A stretch of 64,000 nt of DNA from Hydra vulgaris (lineage: Eukaryota; Cnidaria; Hydrozoa; Anthoathecata; Hydridae). This document shows positions 45,974 through 61,200 of this stretch, piece after piece (position 1 is the stretch's first letter; every line of letters starts with the position of its first letter). Position numbers and translations under genes: made by a program. The stretch covers positions 24,942,501 to 25,006,500 of the forward strand of contig NC_088920.1 of assembly GCF_038396675.1 (NCBI RefSeq), in the 5' to 3' direction. The notes below the pieces were generated by a model. That model saw only the letters and a program-made list of their open reading frames with translations, was not told the DNA's origin and did not search any database.

Positions 45974-46120
45974 AAGTTAAAAATCTTAGGTAATCCTTGA
46001 AAAAAAAGAACTTTTTTAAATTTAAAAATAAATAAAATAAAGCATTTTTAAAATTAAAAATAAAGTAAAATAAAGTTAAAAATCTTGAGTAATCCTTGAA
46101 AAAAAAGAACTTTTTTAAAG
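45974..46120. repeat. Direct repeat of about 46 bp
   Basis: The phrase beginning AGTTAAAAATCTT(A/G)AGTAATCC-like and ending GAACTTTTTTAAA occurs twice, about 97 bases apart. Confidence 0.7.
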
Positions 46121-46980
46121 TTAGTAGGTCTAAAATAAAGCAGCGTAAGTAAAACTTAAGTTGTAGAAGTGTATAAGTATTTAGCTAAGTAATTACAAAG
46201 GTCTTTTGAAAAAAAACATTCTTTTTATATATTAAATGAGTTTTGTTTTAGACTTAACGTTTTAGTTACTATTTAAAAAAACAATGGTTTTCCACTTTGC
46301 ATTTCTTATTGTTCAGTGATGCGTGTTAAAAACTTATTTAATTGTAAAGTTCATTCGTTTAGCTTTCTGTTTTGTTTTTAAAGAGATTTACTATACTAAT
46401 TTTAATTAGTTGTCAATCCGAATTTTAATTAGTTGCCATCCAAATTTTTTTCAAAAAAATGTGCGGTCGCTGAAAAAAGATTTTTGTTAAAACGGCTGGT
46501 AGCGAAAAGAGTTAATTTAAAAAATGCAATTAAAAAGAGTGTCACAACATCTAGTCAATAAATAAATAAATTGCTATTTCATATTAATTGAAATGAAATT
46601 TTAGGATCTTTTGACCTCTATCTTTTTTTCGACAAGCTTTTGCATACTTTAAATACTCGGTTTGCTAATGTTAAATAACAAGACGTCATCGACGCTCTTT
46701 ACCGCTTCTTTTTTTGGTTATTAAAATCAAAAAATTTTTTCTTTGGTTTTTACGGAAGCTTATCGAAGTATTTGATTGGCGAAAATTTTGAAGTAATTAA
46801 TTTGGCTAAAATTCTTTTAAAATGAAAAATACTTTTCAGTGTAATAAGCGATTTTGGATAAAGTTTTACAAATAAATAAAGTTATAAGAACTACATTTTA
46901 ACAAGTAATATAAAAGTTGTATATAAAAATACAATATGTAAATAGTAAAAATTATCAAGTGATTGCATTTTTTTAGGAAA

Positions 46981-48258
46981 ATGGGTAATGCTCAATCAGC
47001 TGCTTCAAATAAGTCGAAGTCTTCGGATTTAATTACAACACGTGAACAAAGCAAGTTGCTTGCGAAAGAAAAGAAAAAACAAAGTAAAGAATTTTTAAAG
47101 CAGGGTTCAATATGGCAAAAAGCTTTTAGAACATTGAGACCGATAAAAAGATCTCAATATAGTAAGCAAACTCGAGATTTGGTAAAGACTTGGTCAATTA
47201 CCGAGATCCAATCATTATTGAAAAAGTATGAAACACTAGAAGCTGTTAGAGAACAAAAGTTTTTGCCCGATTCAGATCGCAGTATAAATGGAAACCTTCA
47301 AAATGATTTGTGTCAACTTTTTTATAGCAAACACCGAACAGATACAATAATTGAGTACAAAGATACATTATTTCGTGTTCATAAAATTGTTCTTATATCA
47401 AGGTGTCGGTACTTTCGAAGCATTCTTGTAGATATAAACCAAACTCATGTTAAAATTGGTTGTGACATTTTAGATGTAAATATTTCTGATTTTACAGATT
47501 TAATCTGTTATATATATTGTGGTTATACAAATAAAAATGAATTACTTAAATCTATCAACATAAAAAAATTATCAATAGAAAAATTTGGTTTGTTTAACAC
47601 TTTAGAGGATGATATGCAAAAGCTTTTCAATTCAAAAGAAGGAGCTGATTTAGTCATATGCTACATAAATGGGCAGAAAAACTTGTTATCTGAGTATTCA
47701 GAAATATTAAAGCCGTTTGATGAAACACTTAATGTTCATTGTCATCTTTCTATTGTCTCTTCTCGTTCGCCTTTTTTAAAAAGATTATTGGACACAAAGT
47801 ATTGCAATCAAATTGAACTCACAAAACCATTGCGGTTAGAAATAAACGACCGTATTATTCCCAAACATTTACTCAATATCGTAATGGAGTGCATTTATTT
47901 TGATCAAGTTAATTTTAATTCAATCTTTAATGAAAAATATGAGTCTTCTACCATAAATAGTTTTGAATATGTTGAAATTGCAATAAAAGTGTTTGAGATT
48001 GGTCAGTTTTTAGAAATACCGTCTTTGATAAGAGGATGTGAAGATATCATTGTAAATGATATTCTCACATCCTCTTTGAATCTAAGTACTACCACATTAA
48101 ATAAAATACTTGAATGGAGCAGTGTTGACTCTAAATATGTATATCAGCAAGCAATTCAGTTTTTGCGAGAAGAGTTTATCCCATTATGCAAAGATTTTTC
48201 GGAATTTAATAAGATAACAGTTGGAGACAGAGAGTGTTCAGATGAAGAAAATTTTTAA
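46981..48258 (+). CDS. BTBD7-like protein with two BTB/POZ domains
   Basis: The start is taken at MGNAQSAAS, which follows a pyrimidine-rich acceptor (TTTTTTTAG|GAAAATGG); an upstream in-frame ATG lies in that acceptor region. Gly2 with Ser6 fits an N-myristoylation signal, as in vertebrate BTBD7. The order is a basic N-terminus (FRTLRPIKRSQYSKQTRDLV), BTB1 (about residues 117-212; DTIIEYKDTLFRVHKIVL), BTB2 (about 221-300; HCHLSIVSSRSPFLKRLL) and a BACK-like part (FLEIPSLIRGCEDIIVNDIL). It stops at 425 residues; human BTBD7 has over 1100, so the C-terminal half is missing or in later exons. BTBD7 acts in epithelial branching and adhesion control. AATAAA follows 43 bases after the stop. Confidence 0.87.
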   Translation: MGNAQSAASNKSKSSDLITTREQSKLLAKEKKKQSKEFLKQGSIWQKAFRTLRPIKRSQYSKQTRDLVKTWSITEIQSLLKKYETLEAVREQKFLPDSDRSINGNLQNDLCQLFYSKHRTDTIIEYKDTLFRVHKIVLISRCRYFRSILVDINQTHVKIGCDILDVNISDFTDLICYIYCGYTNKNELLKSINIKKLSIEKFGLFNTLEDDMQKLFNSKEGADLVICYINGQKNLLSEYSEILKPFDETLNVHCHLSIVSSRSPFLKRLLDTKYCNQIELTKPLRLEINDRIIPKHLLNIVMECIYFDQVNFNSIFNEKYESSTINSFEYVEIAIKVFEIGQFLEIPSLIRGCEDIIVNDILTSSLNLSTTTLNKILEWSSVDSKYVYQQAIQFLREEFIPLCKDFSEFNKITVGDRECSDEENF

Positions 48259-48300
48259 ACGTTGTTCTTCACTCATTGATGAATGTCCTATAGATTCGCC

Positions 48301-48306
48301 AATAAA
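48301..48306 (+). promoter_or_regulatory. Poly-A signal of the BTBD7-like gene
   Basis: AATAAA lies 43 bases past the stop, with T-rich sequence after it. Confidence 0.45.
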
Positions 48307-48828
48307 TGCGTCTTTAAACTAAACTATTATTTTTAAGTTTTTTATCTACTTTGTATTGTTCATTTTTATTGAGTATACTATAGCCGTTTCTCAAAACGCC
48401 TTCAGAAGCTTTACACGTATTTCAAGAAAAATGCAAATTAAAAAAAATAATAATAGTAGAAACTTGTTGTAAAACGTTTTTTGAAACTAATAATTTTTAT
48501 AAATTTTTTTTATAATTCTTCAAAAATAATTATTCAAATAACATTTGTAGACATCTAATTTAGTTTATTTTTCAAAAAAGTCAAATTTGATTTTTTTTTT
48601 AAATAAAGGCGTTTCAAAAAACGGCTGTAATATAATATTATTAAGCTGTTGTAACTTAGCAACCCGATTTTGTTTCTTGTTGAGTTTAGTTTTTTTTTTT
48701 TTTTTCATCAATTTGGTTGTTTTTTTGTATGATATACTTTTTGAAGTGAAGGTTCTAATGATTAGAATCTTTACTTCAAAAAATATTCACCAAAGCAAAT
48801 TAATCACCTTTTTTACAAGTTTTCATAA

Positions 48829-48935
<107 letters not shown>

Positions 48936-49066
48936 AATTATGGTTAAAAGTATAGTAGAGTTGTTTGTTTGTATTAATCAAACCATAAATGTTTTCATAG
49001 TTAAGCCCTTTTTGGTTAATAAATATTTATTCCTACAGTGTTCCGATTAAGGCATCTCTCCCCTAT

Positions 49067-49071
<5 letters not shown>

Positions 49072-49158
<87 letters not shown>
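49072..49158. repeat. (AT)n microsatellite
   Basis: About 87 bases of AT dinucleotide. Confidence 0.95.
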
Positions 49159-49161
<3 letters not shown>

Positions 49162-49974
49162 TAGAAAATCACTTAACAAAAATTTTTTCCATTTAACACT
49201 GTGTTTCATCAACAAAGATTCATCAGAAATGGATGATCAAATTAATAAAACTTCAATTTATACCAAAAATTAAATTGTTATACTTTCGAATTTTCATAAG
49301 TTTTACGCAACTAACGTTACATTTTTCTTATACTTTGTTTACAAGTCCTTGTATCAGCTTTAAGTTTCTTAGATACTCCACCATGGGGTGACCTACAAAA
49401 AGGTGTAAAACTAAGTGGCTCTAAATTACACCATTACCTTTTTTTATTAGATTATCCGGGATGCATCATAAAAAATTATTTGCTACATTTAATCAAAAAG
49501 ATCCTAGAAATAGCCTAGTTCTAGTATGGAAACATCTAACTTATGTAAACTTCAAATTAATGTTAAAAAATATAAGTTTAAGTTGAACAGTTGAACTTTT
49601 ACTTAAAAATTGAATTGCTACAATATCTTATGTATTTTGATTTATAGAATTTATTTGCCGTTTTATAAAGTCTTTTGTTTATTGAATAGTGTTAAAACTT
49701 TCCCAGACAATTTGTGTTGAAGTAATTAGTTCGTCGTGTTTCAAAACACCGGGAAAAATTTCTTGCGCATTTCCATGACAGAGATACTTATGTTATTAAT
49801 GTGCTCAGGTAATTAGTCCTAATAAGTTGCGGATGGTCTGAAAACAAATTATGAATAAAGAAAAAAAATAAATAAACTTGTCCTGCTACTCCAAAAGGTG
49901 CTGCTGTGGAAGCTAAAACACAGCCCATAGCTAGCAAAAACTTTTAAACTTTATTTAACAATTAAAAGGCTTTT

Positions 49975-50600
49975 TCAAATACTTAATTTGCTTTTGTAGA
50001 TCATTGGAAGAAGAGGGTCTTGGTTTTTTGGACTTCATACTTCATTTTCAAGACAATTTTAGTAACTTTCATTAGGATTGAGGTCTGCTGAATTACTAAG
50101 TCAATGACCTCAATTACATTCTCACGTAACCAACTTTGAACAACTCACTTTCGTAGAACAACAACTAAAGTGTTTGATTAAAGGTTTGTCATTAAAAATT
50201 ACATCCTCACCATCCACTAACCAGTATTTCTGACAGAATACCATATGGTCTTTTATATTTTTTTGAGAAATGTGTTTTTTTTTTGAACATATCTCAAACA
50301 ACAAAAAATGATCAAATTGCACAAACGTCTTCTAACTGTTGCAATATTTGGTGTAGATGAAACTTTAGAAGCTTTTGCAAACGGGTACGCTTTGGTATAA
50401 CAATGAATGCGACCTGCCCTTTAAGTAGTCGTTCAATGCGGACTTTGCTTTTAAAAATACCAGTTTAATGATATCGTTTCAAAGTTTTTCTGATGCAGCA
50501 ATGCGTTACATTAAACATGCAGCAATAGCAGTCAGTATCAAACCTTGTTCACGTAGCAGTTTGAGTACGTTTTTCTGTTTTTAGTTTTTTCCACCATTAA
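49975..50600 (-). pseudogene. Ancient Tc1/mariner transposase fossil
   Basis: The minus strand holds KHISQKNIKDHMVFCQKYWL, GEDVIFNDKPL and, after shifts, SADLNPNESY*NCLENEV, matching the Tc1 order: a KP.IS..N segment, WSDE-like and SPDLNPIENLW. Many stops and frame changes separate them. No inverted repeats were found. It is unrelated in detail to the three better-preserved Tc1/mariner elements here. Confidence 0.6.
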
Positions 50601-51240
50601 TATTTTACTACTTTGCTAAAATAACAACTAATTATGACGAAAACAAAATTAGTGATTTAAAATCAATTACCTAAGCATTCAATATAGTTACCAAAAATTT
50701 TAAATGTAAAAAAAAAAATGTTTTAAACATGTATTTAAATTTTTCTGCAAATTTTAACAATGTTCCGAATTTTTGATCGTGACTGTACCCTATAGATAAA
50801 ACTACTTAATGTAATAATCAACAAATTATGTATATTGCGATATGACCGACTTTTAAATGAGACAAATACCCTCAAGATGTTTTTACCGCACGCACTTTAA
50901 TAATGAAGGTCAGAACTTGTTACCTACTAAATGTACAGAATATTTTTGCCTCAGGGAATTGCCTCGACATATAATCCGTGGTGGGTATTTGGCAAGATAT
51001 CTATTTGTGGCACTTTTAATAGTAAAAATTAATATCAAATTTAAAGTTACCGTTTGGTTATAGTAATTCAGATACAACATGAAGCCTTTTATACTTTGCA
51101 TATAGTAACTTAGCATTAAACAACCAAAAATGAAATATGCAGCTTTTAATATCAGGATCTAGTATGATTTTTTCATTTTGTAATTAGTTCCAAGTAACCT
51201 CTTTTTGAATGCATCAATAAATATAACATAATGGTACTTC
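50600..51240. other. Non-coding stretch
   Basis: A short ORF at 50857-51063 has no recognisable domain. Nothing else is supported. Confidence 0.35.
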
Positions 51241-51242
51241 AA

Positions 51243-51400
51243 AACAGCCGTGGAGTAGTGGTTAGGGTTCTGGATTCAAAGTTGGAGGTTCCATCGGTAA
51301 AGAAGAAGACGTGGACTTTTAAATTAAACTACTTTGCATTTCTCTGCGATAAGACCGTAAGGACTTTTTAGAGCACCTAAATAAATTTGAAAAAAATCCA
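51243..51400 (+). mobile_element. tRNA-derived SINE (copy C)
   Basis: The plus strand reads AACAGCCGTGGAGTAGTGGT (A box), a degraded B box (GGAGGTTCCATC), the shared phrase GATAAGACCGTAAGGACTTT and an A-rich tail TAAATAAATTTGAAAAAAA. It is the same family as copies A and B. Confidence 0.75.
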
Positions 51401-52586
51401 TTTAAGGTTACAAACGGTATTAAAATAAAAGTCTTACAGAGAAGTCTTACTATCCAAAAAACTCAAAATCCCAGAAATTTTTTTCAACTACTCCCTGGGA
51501 GCTACTTTGTTAAGTGTTTGAAAGCCCAGTCTGGTTTTGAACTTGTAGAAGGTGTTGAGCAGTCAAGGTAGATGTAGCTGCTGGGAAAAGTTCTCTTTGT
51601 CTTAATGGCCCTGGATAAAAAGTTTGCATCAACATAAACAGTTTCTCATATTATATCATGATTGTAAGTCTTAGCCTTAGGATAATAAGAGTTTTATTAA
51701 AGTGAAGGCATGGGAAGGTAAAGTTGTTCTACATCGAAATTTTATTGACAATTCCGGTACACCCCTAAAAAACATTTTTTATCGTAAAAAAAAATTTTTA
51801 TTTCTTAAGATTAAAAAAAAGAATTGTATGGTATATATGCAGGGCTGGTACAAGGATATTTTTGGTATATGCGAGATCAAGGCTTGGCGCCCCCTATAAA
51901 AAAAAGTGTACCTTTTGCAAATTCTAAAAAAATGTTGAGGGTTTATTATTTTTTTAAGTTTTTAAATAATAGGTAAAGTATTTCTGAAATGATTGTTTCC
52001 TAAAAAATTAAGATTAACAGTAAAGCAGATTATATTAATAAACCAATATTTTTTTATGACAGTTATTATTATGGAAAAATCAAAATATAATGGTAAGCTT
52101 ATTATTAACTTTTTATATAATGCGTTTTGGAAATTTGTGCATATTTATTTAAACCCTGTTTTCTACATAAAAACTGAGTACGTAATTGTAGGCGTCACAA
52201 AATACATTTTTAAACAAAGAAATTAACAAATAAATATCGTAAAGTTTTTATTGAGAAAAATAAAATGTATTATTAAGTAACAAATTTCCTCGCCTTAAGT
52301 TTAGCTTAGTCTTTTGAAAAGGAATAGGTTTCAAATGTACTTAGAACCTGGTGCTGAATTGCTAATCTGGCTATCCATATAGGCGATCCTGAGAAATGGT
52401 CAATCAAAGCTAATTTTTGATAATTTTGAATTTATTTCTTCGCTGGCCACTGATACCGGGAACAAAACCAACATTTTCAATGCTAGACACTCATTAGGAA
52501 TGATGTCAATCAAACATTTGTGACAATGTTAAAAATGACAATGGTGTTTTTGAACATCTTTTGGCAACATTGGAGCTAAGATTACA

Positions 52587-52845
52587 ACAGTTCATTCCTA
52601 TTGACGTCACTCTTGCATCAGCTGTCAAACAGTTCATTCCTATTAGCGTCACTCTTGCATCAGCTGTCAAACAGTTCATTTCTATTGACGTCACTCTTGC
52701 ATCAGCTGTCAAACAGTTCATTCCTATTAGCGTCACTCTTGCATCAGCTATCAAACAGTTCATTTTTATTGACGTCACTCTTCCATCAGCTGTCAAACAG
52801 TTCATTCCTATTGACGTCACTTGCATCAGCTGTCATAACGGAATA
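52587..52845. repeat. 42-bp minisatellite, about six units
   Basis: Units contain CAGTTCATT, TGACGTCAC or TAGCGTCAC, then CTTGCATCAGCTGTCAA. The first four units alternate between the GACGTC and AGCGTC forms, hinting at a two-unit higher-order repeat. As 42 is a multiple of three, all frames stay open and give repetitive peptides on both strands; these are not genes. Most units hold a full TGACGTCA palindrome (a CRE-type site) and the E-box-like CAGCTG. Confidence 0.93.
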
Positions 52846-52951
52846 CAGATTTTCGAACTTTTCTTTAACTGCATCTGCTTCATAGTTTTTATTCTTTTAT
52901 GTTATAGATGAATTCAAAATGTTCGCTGTGATTTTCCATCTGTTCAAATCT

Positions 52952-53293
52952 TTATGACAAAGAATTAATTGAAGAGTCTAAAACTACAAAAAAGAAATTT
53001 AAATTAAAAGACTCCACTGCTAAATTCACAGACTTATCTTGACCTTTATAGTAAAATTGCTTCTTGATTTTTCTTGGCCGAACCATAACTTCAACAGAGA
53101 AATTTAGATCAATGTCCATTATTTTGGTCATTTCCATAGCATTTGTAATAAAAAAATGCAGCCCATTTTCCGAATTTATGTTCTCCAAAAAAGTCTCGAC
53201 ACTTTCAATTAGTTTCGAAGTGCTCTGCAGATTAACAGTTTTTATCTTAAGTTTTTTGTTCACTAAATCAAATTTGAACGAGACATCATACAA
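52952..53293 (-). pseudogene. hAT transposase fragment (ZMYM1-like)
   Basis: The minus-strand frame reads VNLQSTSKLIESVETFLENI, FFITNAMEMTKIMDIDLN, VRPRKIKKQFYYKGQDKS and FFFVVLDSSINSL, in the order typical of the central RNase H insertion region of ZMYM1-like hAT transposases (RPRK...Y then F.VVLD..I.SL). Flanking frames within the element are broken. Confidence 0.65.
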
Positions 53294-54854
53294 GAGACCA
53301 AAGAGTAGAATAATTTAAAATCTATATCTTTATTAGCAATTCTAATAGCGGTACATTTTCCAAAAGCATCAATATTGGAATCTATCGCGGATTCATAGAC
53401 AGCGTCATTAACCTCGTTAATGTGTTATTGTAAATATTCAAGGGCGTTATCCTGCTCTCCGAAAAGAATTTCAATTAAAGGAATACAAGCAAATTATTTA
53501 CATGCTTTGTTTATATACTTCATAGATGGATTGATCCAGAAAAAAAGTTATAAACTTCTTGAATATTTCTGAAGAAGTTAAAAGCTAGAGTACAGGAAAA
53601 TGCTGCATCATTGGAAACAAGGTTTAGTGAATGGTTTTCACAGGGAACAAAAAAATTTTCGTGGGTCAAGGTCTAGGATCTTTTTTTGGACGCCTATATT
53701 CTTTTCTTTTAAGCGCGATCCAGAAAAGCTCGTCTAGCAAGCAAGCTGTCAACCTTTGCCTAGATGTATCAGAGACCTAAACAAATCCAAGAAAATGCTC
53801 CCTCACCTTAACTTTTTAACTACAAGTATCATTTGTTCTTTACGACCTTAAATAAAATTTACGCACCCGTAATGTTACTTAGTTGTAATTTAAAGCGCTC
53901 ATGTACAGAAAAAGATTCAGCTTTATTAATGAAGCAGATTAATAATACCTTTTAAGTCTTGAGACTGTGAATTGTTTTCTGACGTATTTTGCTTCTAGAG
54001 TACAAGTTGTTTTATTTTCTTTTTCAAATTCAAGTACACCCAACACTTAACATCAAGAAAGGAATATTAAAAAAATAGTACACAATGGTTATAAGCATTT
54101 AACATACAAAAAGCATGATTTAAATAATTCGCGTGGCCCATGGGCCGGCCCTGTATATATGTAAAAATATATACACAATTTTTACGTATCAGATTGATAA
54201 AAATAAATTATTTAAATATTAATACAAATTTTAAAATAAATTTTGGTATAATAACTATTATATGTATTTATTTTTCTAAATTATAATATCTAAAAAGTAA
54301 TACCGTAGCGTGGGGTAATCGAGCACTTCACGGGGTAATCGCGCACCCGTTAACATATTCATCTTAAAAGACAAGTTAAACATTTATTAATAATGCTTAG
54401 TTCATTTTCAAGCTAAAAATACATAAAGTAACTTTAAGAAAGTATAAGTTGTTAAATACAGTTCTTTTGGAAGGAAATAAATAACCAATAACAAGTTAAT
54501 TATATCACGGTGTAGATTCATAGAATCCCGTAAAAACTATTAACTGGAAACACTAAGGGTAAGCATTTGTAGTTAAAACTTTCTTAGAATTTTGAATTTT
54601 TTTTTAGTATACCATTCATATATTGCAGTAAACTCGTATAAGTTTTCAAGTCTTATAAATAAATTGTTCATAAAATATATGTGTTTAAAGTAAGGTGGGG
54701 TAATTGAGCACTTTTATATGGGGTAAATGAGCACCTTTTGAAAATACTGGTTTTTATTCTTATAGTATTTTTAATAATAAAATTAATACTTAAAGATACA
54801 AATAATTTGAGTTTTAGCTCATATTTTTCACTTTTTTATAACAGATTTGTGGAA

Positions 54855-57090
<2,236 letters not shown>

Positions 57091-57332
57091 CCAAAAAGCT
57101 AATACCAAATAAAACCATAAATAAAATTACCAATAGGCGAAACTAGGCCGTGGACTGGGTCCCAAAGATTCCCCAAAATAGGATGTCTGCAAGTTTTTAA
57201 ATCTTATTTTTTGTAATATATATGTATATACATATATATATAAATATATATATATATATACATATATGTAAATTATGTTAGTGTATTTTACAAATAGAGT
57301 GCTCAATGTTCTTAAAGAACAGAGCAATAATT

Positions 57333-57500
57333 AATTAGTAAAAAACACTTATCTAACTTTTATCTTCGACTTGAAGTTTCACCATTGCTGGATCATCAGG
57401 AAGAGTTCTCTGCTGGATCATCAGGAACACTTCCTGATGATCCAGCAATGGTGAAACTTCAAGTTGAAGATAAAAGTTAGATAAGTGTTTTTTACTAATT
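57333..57500. repeat. Large near-perfect palindrome (71-nt arms)
   Basis: Arms 57333-57403 and 57430-57500 are reverse complements with one difference; the 26-nt spacer contains a partial direct copy of the arm (CTGCTGGATCATCAGGAA). It is flanked by AT-rich repeats inside the pogo-like element. Confidence 0.95.
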
Positions 57501-57501
57501 A

Positions 57502-57630
<129 letters not shown>

Positions 57631-57894
57631 ACACACCTCTATATACAAACTCGATAACTTTATCAAAAAAATAATTAGGTGCTCGTTTACCCCAAATCGT
57701 GGGGTAAATGCGCACCCGTATATTTTTTAACATAAATTCTTCGCTTTATATTTTTTCTTAAATCCAACGTACCTCTTTGAAAGATATAATGTAGTACTAA
57801 ATAACATATCTCACTTTTTAAAATTATCTACAAGTTTTTATTTTATTTTGAAAAAAGCAATTAAAATGGTGCTCGATTACCCCACGCTACGGTA

Positions 57895-58270
57895 CCAAAT
57901 ATGATTTGCACAACTTATATTCCGGTCGCACTTAATAAATTCGCACTACGTTTTTACCTAGTTTTAAGTTTTTATTTAAACCCACAATAGATTTTAAATA
58001 CTAATCAAATGAAATTTAAAATGGCTTAAACGCATGCAATAAAAATCAATGATTTATTTATTTATAAACTTGCGGATTTTATTAGACATAAAGTGAACCC
58101 GCACGGAAAAAACACATAATGAAACTTATTAGTCTTGCTTGTGGTTTTTTTTGGCTGCTTTATTTTGTTGGAAAAGTTTAAGAAATAGATATTACGAAAA
58201 AAGTATTTTTATATTATTGCTTTATTTATCTGTCTTGTGGTTTTATTTTGTTTAGCCTCCTTTCCTTCGA
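57895..58270. other. Non-coding stretch
   Basis: No gene or repeat is recognised between the pogo-like element and the LINE. Confidence 0.35.
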
Positions 58271-61200
58271 AATGGCTAAAAGTTATGCCAGCGTGGCGAC
58301 ATCTGGTAGTGGGGGCGATAATGGAACAATAAATCTTGAAATCTTTAATCCAAATTCTTTTCCAGATAGCTATCCAGTTCTTATATGTTGATATGGTTAT
58401 TTAAACTGCAGTGTAGAAGATTTTTTGGGAGCCATTGCAAAAAAAAACCTATTATGTTATGTCTGGGGTATCACTAGGCACTATAACAACCATTATTTCG
58501 AGTTTGTCGTTAACAGTGTAAATAAGGTTACCGACTTTCTAAAAACTGAAATAGTAATCAAAAACGTATCCTTATCAATCACACAAAAATTTATTCGAAA
58601 TATTCACATCTTAGTCCAAAACATTTCCAAACATAAGGAAAAAACTTAGCTGCTGGAAGAGGTATTTTCGATTCTTATAGTTGCCAAAAAGTTAAAGTTC
58701 TCGGCGAATTTATATTTACTGGTAATGTAATAATTGTAATCAAAAATTGGCAAAACCCTTACTTAAATCCTTTGTCTCGATACCAAAACATAGATGGCTA
58801 TACACTGAGGTATAAACACAACGGACAATCTCAATCCTATTCTAAACCCGAAAAATACAACCACACCAATAAACGTTGATGTCTCAGAAAAAATATCCTT
58901 AGAATAAAATGTGTCAACATTTGAGGTAAAACCACAGTCAAGTTCGCAAACTGAAATGTTGCCTGCTACCATATAAGTTATCGAAAATATAGACCTCATT
59001 GAAATCGAACAACCAAAAGAATGTAGCAAGGAGACAAAAACATCGAGGAGAAAAAAAAAAAACAAGACAGAAAATAATGTAAATCCAAAAAAAAGTAGTA
59101 ATAATGTAGTATTTGTAGAAGAAACGGGAACAAGTAAAGAAAACAAAAACAATTTCCTCGAAAAAGAAGGCAGTATCGACGACGATCAAGATCTCAATTT
59201 TAACTTTGATAGCTATGATGCATTAAATTGTGCGGAGAAGATGTCGTAAGATTTTCTTTTTCTTTTAATTCTTTTTTTTTTTTTTAATTTTTTTTTTTTC
59301 TTAAATTTTTTTCTAAACTCTTTTATTTCTATTTATTCTCAAAAAAATTTTGCGATTCTTTTACGTTCTATTCAGAAATGCATGTTCTATTATTAAGTAA
59401 GCGGTTAAGCTGTTGTAGTTTGTATCGTTGTAGTTCGCGCTTTTTTGTGAAATGTTATGGTCCAGTGCGTCCATCTGTTCGTATTACGTCAGTTCATAAG
59501 AAAACACGTGTTCCAAGGTTAAGGTTTATACGTTTGTGTTTTTTATGTCAGGTGCTAAAATTATATTTATGTATAAGCTACACGTGTTTTCAAATTAGGA
59601 AAGCTGATCCTCTCCTTCATGTCTATTAATATTTTAACGTGCAACAAAAACGGTCTAAACGACCAAGACAAACGCAACAATTTTTTTTGGGTTTCTCAAA
59701 AAATTCACCTTCGATCTTATCCTCCTTCAGGAAACAAAATCCGGACCTTCCACTGTTAAACAGTGGAGTGACAATTTTAATTAAAATTTAAAACCGTCAA
59801 TTTTAGTAAAACTAGATAAGGACCAGGATACTGGAAATTAAATTATTCCCTATTGGAAATAGAGGTGCATAGGCAAAAAGTTGAACTCTTAATTCATGAT
59901 TGGCAAACTAAAAAACGGTCCTATAAGTCAATTTTAAAATGGTAGAGTGACTGCAAACTTTTTGTCAGGGCTGAATTACAATATATATCGATACAGGAAA
60001 GTGCGAAAAACAAAAAACAAATCAAAAGGATTGAAAACGAAATCCAACGGGAGCGACAAAACGCTAACCTGAATTCAGATAGCATCAAACAAAAACGCGA
60101 TGCTCTTTTCTTGCTTCAGCTTCCAGGAGCGTTTAATCGCACGAAACAAAAACTAATCGAACAAGGAGAAAAACCTTTAAAATTTTTGTATAATTTGGAA
60201 AAAATCCAACAGCAGAACAAATCAATTACCGAAATTTGCAAGAATGATGGCACACTGACGAGCGAACCTGGTGAAATACTCAACTCCCTGGTTTCATATT
60301 ACAAAAACATTTACACCAAAACTACGTCTTGTCACACATCATTAAACGTTTGAGTGATGATGAAAACCAAATTTTAAACACCTGCCCAACCGGCGTGGAA
60401 CTAAAAGAAGGCCTATTTAAATTTGAAAACGGAAAATCTCTGGGCTATGACGGAGTTCCAAATGAATTTTACAAAACTTTTTGGCATGTTTTGGAAGAAG
60501 ATTTTGAAAAACTTGCCTGCGAAATACTTTTCGTTGAAAAAAATACCAGCCACTCTTTAAAAAAATCAATAATTTCACTGATTCCCAAACAAGAAGATCT
60601 TACCGAATGCAAAAATTGAAGACCCACATCCTTAATCAGCGCTGATTACAAAATAATCACAAAAGCGCTGGCCCTTAGACTTGCAAAAGTAATGGGGAAA
60701 ATTATAGAACCAAATCAAACTTGCGGAATCCCAGGAAGAACAATATTCTCAAATTTACATTTAGTCCGTGATCTTATAGATTACGCAGAATTTAAAAATC
60801 TACCTAGTTTCATTTTATCTATAGACCAAGAAAAGGCGTTTGACAAAGTCGATCGTGCGTTTCTACTGCAAATTCTCCAAAAATTCAATCTCGGAGAAAA
60901 TTTTGTATCCTTTGTTAACACCCTATATTCAGAAGTTTTGACTTCTGTTCTGAATTGCGGTTTTTTGTCTGTCTTCTTTCCTACGGAAAGAGGAGTCAGA
61001 CAAGGCGACCCTCTCTTTTCTGCTGTACGTTTTTGTTGCCAAAGCTCTTGCTTTGGTGGTCAGAACGGATAGCAGACAAAATAGAAAAAAAACTCAAGTT
61101 TCTGGACTACGTACTTTGTCACTTAGGGGAAAGACTATGTTGATAAATACGCTAGCAATGTCAAAAGTGTGGTTTCTGGCAAACGTGTTGCTCATTCCTG

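Larger units (their letters stand above)
51840..54153 (-). mobile_element. hAT element with a minisatellite inside
   Basis: The left end is CAGGGCTGGTAC and the right end complement is CAGGGCCGGCCC. A perfect 8-bp target duplication TATATATG lies at 51832-51839 and 54154-54161. The element is 2314 bp with a decayed minus-strand transposase and a 42-bp tandem repeat. Confidence 0.93.

Noticed and set aside
52506..52911. ORFs with repeated VKQFIPIDVTLASA-type peptides on both strands
   Set aside because: The 42-bp unit keeps every frame open; the repeat lies in a decayed hAT element and no start or domain supports a protein.
54738..54854. Upstream extension of the pogo-like transposase frame (MKILVFILIVFLIIK...)
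   Set aside because: It reads as a hydrophobic stretch unlike any pogo N-terminus and ends in an acceptor-like AG just before the better start.
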